Positions 63,501 to 64,000 of a DNA stretch of 64,000 nucleotides are shown piece after piece. Under the pieces are notes generated by a model, which was given only the letters and a program-made list of their open reading frames with translations, did not search any database and was not told where the DNA came from. The DNA lies in the NCBI RefSeq assembly GCF_014698795.1, contig NZ_JACJTR010000013.1, positions 62,001-126,000 on the forward strand, written 5' to 3'. The first letter of the stretch is position 1. The number at the start of each line of letters is the position of its first letter. Origin of the DNA: Nostoc sp. FACHB-892 (lineage in GTDB: Bacteria > Cyanobacteriota > Cyanobacteriia > Cyanobacteriales > Nostocaceae). A program made the translations under genes and the position numbers.

Positions 63501-64000
63501 GAATTCTGTCTCGGCGGCAACAATTACAGCCACATTGCTACCCTCCTGTAGTTTCGCATCTTTCACGGCGCGATCGCTAACCTTCAGAAGCAACAATTGT
63601 TGTGGGTTTAGCTTCTCGATTTCATTTGGTGGGATTTTGCACGATAAAGTATCGATTTCAAAATCCCTGATATATGCCCCTACTGGTGCTTTACCATTTG
63701 TTAAACCGTACTCTTTCAGGACACTTTCTTGATTTTCTATACCGTGCCATCTTTGAGGCGGTAGAGAAGTAAAATGCTGTGTTCCATCATAAATGCTGCG
63801 TTCAAAAGCATCTAAACCATTGCAATTACCAAAAAAGGCATCCATGCCAACAATGGCGACTTTGGTAGGTGGAACAGGTGGAGTTGATTCAACTGATTCT
63901 GCTGTAGTTCCTTGTTCTAAAATCAGATGAGAGTTAGTACCACCGAAACCAAAAGCGCTAATAGCTGCCCGTTTAATTGGTGCGTTATTATTCGGCCATG
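60510..64000 (-). CDS. hglD: Heterocyst glycolipid synthase HglD-like: ketosynthase, chain-length factor, acyltransferase (partial)
   Basis: The frame is open to the right window edge, so the 5' part is missing. Reading in: the end of a first ketosynthase (AAISAFGFGGTNSHLILEQ), a short linker, then a second ketosynthase-like domain from TKVAIVGMDAFFGN. Counting from Met at 63845, that domain spans 1-455; its active-site Cys is replaced (AGENSAL at 193-199, Glu in place of Cys), while NIGHTYTASG at 368-377 remains, so it is a chain-length-factor partner. An acyltransferase domain follows with Ser671 in FGYSLGET. The rest, about 950-1111, is helical. Matches the KS-CLF-AT plan of the PUFA-like hgl genes. 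Confidence 0.9.
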   Translation of the reverse strand, partial: WPNNNAPIKRAAISAFGFGGTNSHLILEQGTTAESVESTPPVPPTKVAIVGMDAFFGNCNGLDAFERSIYDGTQHFTSLPPQRWHGIENQESVLKEYGLTNGKAPVGAYIRDFEIDTLSCKIPPNEIEKLNPQQLLLLKVSDRAVKDAKLQEGSNVAVIVAAETEFSVHQLQQRWNLSWQVKDGLLNQGISLPAEQLSQLETIVKDSIHQPVEIGEYVSHIANIMASRISALWNFTGPAFTVSAGENSALKALEVAQMLLATGEVDAVVVGAVDLAGGVENVLFRSQFAPINTGVNTLGYDQQANGWTVGEGAGAVVLKRYEAAKEDNERIYAVIDAMSFAQGNSTLSDALVKPDASAISNVCKQAFEMAEIQPTEVNYVEVFGSGIPQEDEAEITGLLQAYPKVGNGLHCALGSVKANIGHTYTASGIASLIKTALCLYYRYIPATPKWSGVKTPQVWEGSPFYVAMESRPWFVDKGGTRRIAAINSMGIDGSYAHLILSEEPSQEERDNRYLQQMPFHLFPIAVSDRSTIPDILNHLQKSIEASSSLSATASQTFATFEQQSDAKYVLSIAGRNTKEILKEIESARKGVNNAFENGTDWQTPIGSYFTAKPLGKTGAVAYVYPAAVNSYIGIGRTVFRLFPKVFEDLKSNNLYNRAADVEKLVYPRSLPKLTTRQLETLEKQLLDDSLAMFESEIAFARYMTAIFRDDFQVKPQCVFGYSLGETSMMVAQGVWSDFEGGSNTLNSSPLFGDKLSGPKNAVREYWGLTDSPNNNFWNTYVLMATPSQVRECLKHENRVYLTQINTPEEVLIAGEDAACKRVIETLGCNAFPAPFDHVIHCEAMRSQFEEIKKVNSLPSQNLPGIVFYSAADYQPVALERDTIAHNIAKGLCQELDFPQLVNRVYDDGVKIFLEAGAGSVCSRWIDKILGSKEHITVSLNRRGMDDHASMVKALAKLLSHQVKVDLSPLYNKAQESANSNKVTLRTVTLGGKAIAATILSDENRKLVEDFAGDLRSDRFKIQHPNIPNLQKSEITDFLNTSNHITQQESHSPNILPQPEEVKLKNIIDNVFETREQLQSSESSAIRQPISLSSPPVITRKISSIISMFDLNKTQYQKLNANNSKITKAHTAFLQARQDYSQQMSEIIQLQLACAQNLLNDES

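Overview
The window looks like chromosome from a filamentous, heterocyst-forming cyanobacterium of the Nostoc/Anabaena type. The evidence is frequent GCGATCGC (HIP1) octamers, heptamer short tandem repeats and pyrimidine/purine-rich repeats between genes, photosystem genes (psaM, psb30), the RpaA response regulator, a BicA bicarbonate transporter, and a heterocyst glycolipid (hgl) and hetI cluster at the right end. No rRNA, tRNA or CRISPR array was recognised.

Left part (1-9.5 kb): the end of an unidentified membrane protein, an APS kinase gene (cysC) broken by a one-base shift, valyl-tRNA synthetase carrying the cyanobacterial membrane-anchoring CAAD insert, and a plus-strand run of lipoprotein, YgiC-like ATP-grasp enzyme, AmpG-like MFS carrier and amino-sugar kinase. 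A dienelactone hydrolase converges on this run.

Accessory island (9.5-13.6 kb): an overlapping two-gene McrBC-like module made of a TPR-McrB AAA+ NTPase and a DUF2357/PD-(D/E)XK nuclease. It is bracketed by a 38-bp direct repeat, and a remnant of a second sugar-kinase gene lies at its left edge. It is the best candidate in the window for an under-described defence system.

Middle (13.8-41.5 kb): mostly housekeeping genes. They include a ribulokinase-like FGGY kinase, psaM, GST, YajQ, MAPEG, a DprA-like protein, a DRTGG-domain protein, an aldo/keto reductase, a histidine-box hydroxylase, a small RHH protein, recJ (with a repeat-derived insert), psb30, YkgJ, a pair of half-size UPF0016 transporters, a BtuF-like protein, a hybrid histidine kinase lacking its N terminus, class I aldolase, an aspartate aminotransferase, a CNT nucleoside transporter, an M90 peptidase, and an unusual Hsp70-like ATPase with a membrane hairpin plus a membrane partner. 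Between 35.4 and 36.2 kb lies a repeat island with inverted repeats and a 21-bp tandem array. A second 21-bp array and a small MITE with 8-bp target duplications lie at 42.7-43.1 kb.

Sodium/carbon cluster (43.1-50.5 kb, minus strand): bicA, then a CPA2 Na+/H+ antiporter, then a seven-gene Mrp operon with overlapping genes. BicA brings in bicarbonate with Na+ and the antiporters can expel the Na+, so the order makes physiological sense.

Right end (51-64 kb): rpaA, an alpha/beta hydrolase, a small membrane protein, an interrupted small gene, then hetI, an SDR at the hetN position, hglB/hetM, hglC and hglD, which runs off the window. HetI would load phosphopantetheine on the carrier proteins; HglD, HglC and HglB supply ketosynthase/chain-length/acyltransferase, enoyl reductase, and carrier-reductase functions for the long-chain alcohol of heterocyst glycolipids. 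The SDR at the hetN position does not carry the RGSGR motif known from Anabaena HetN.
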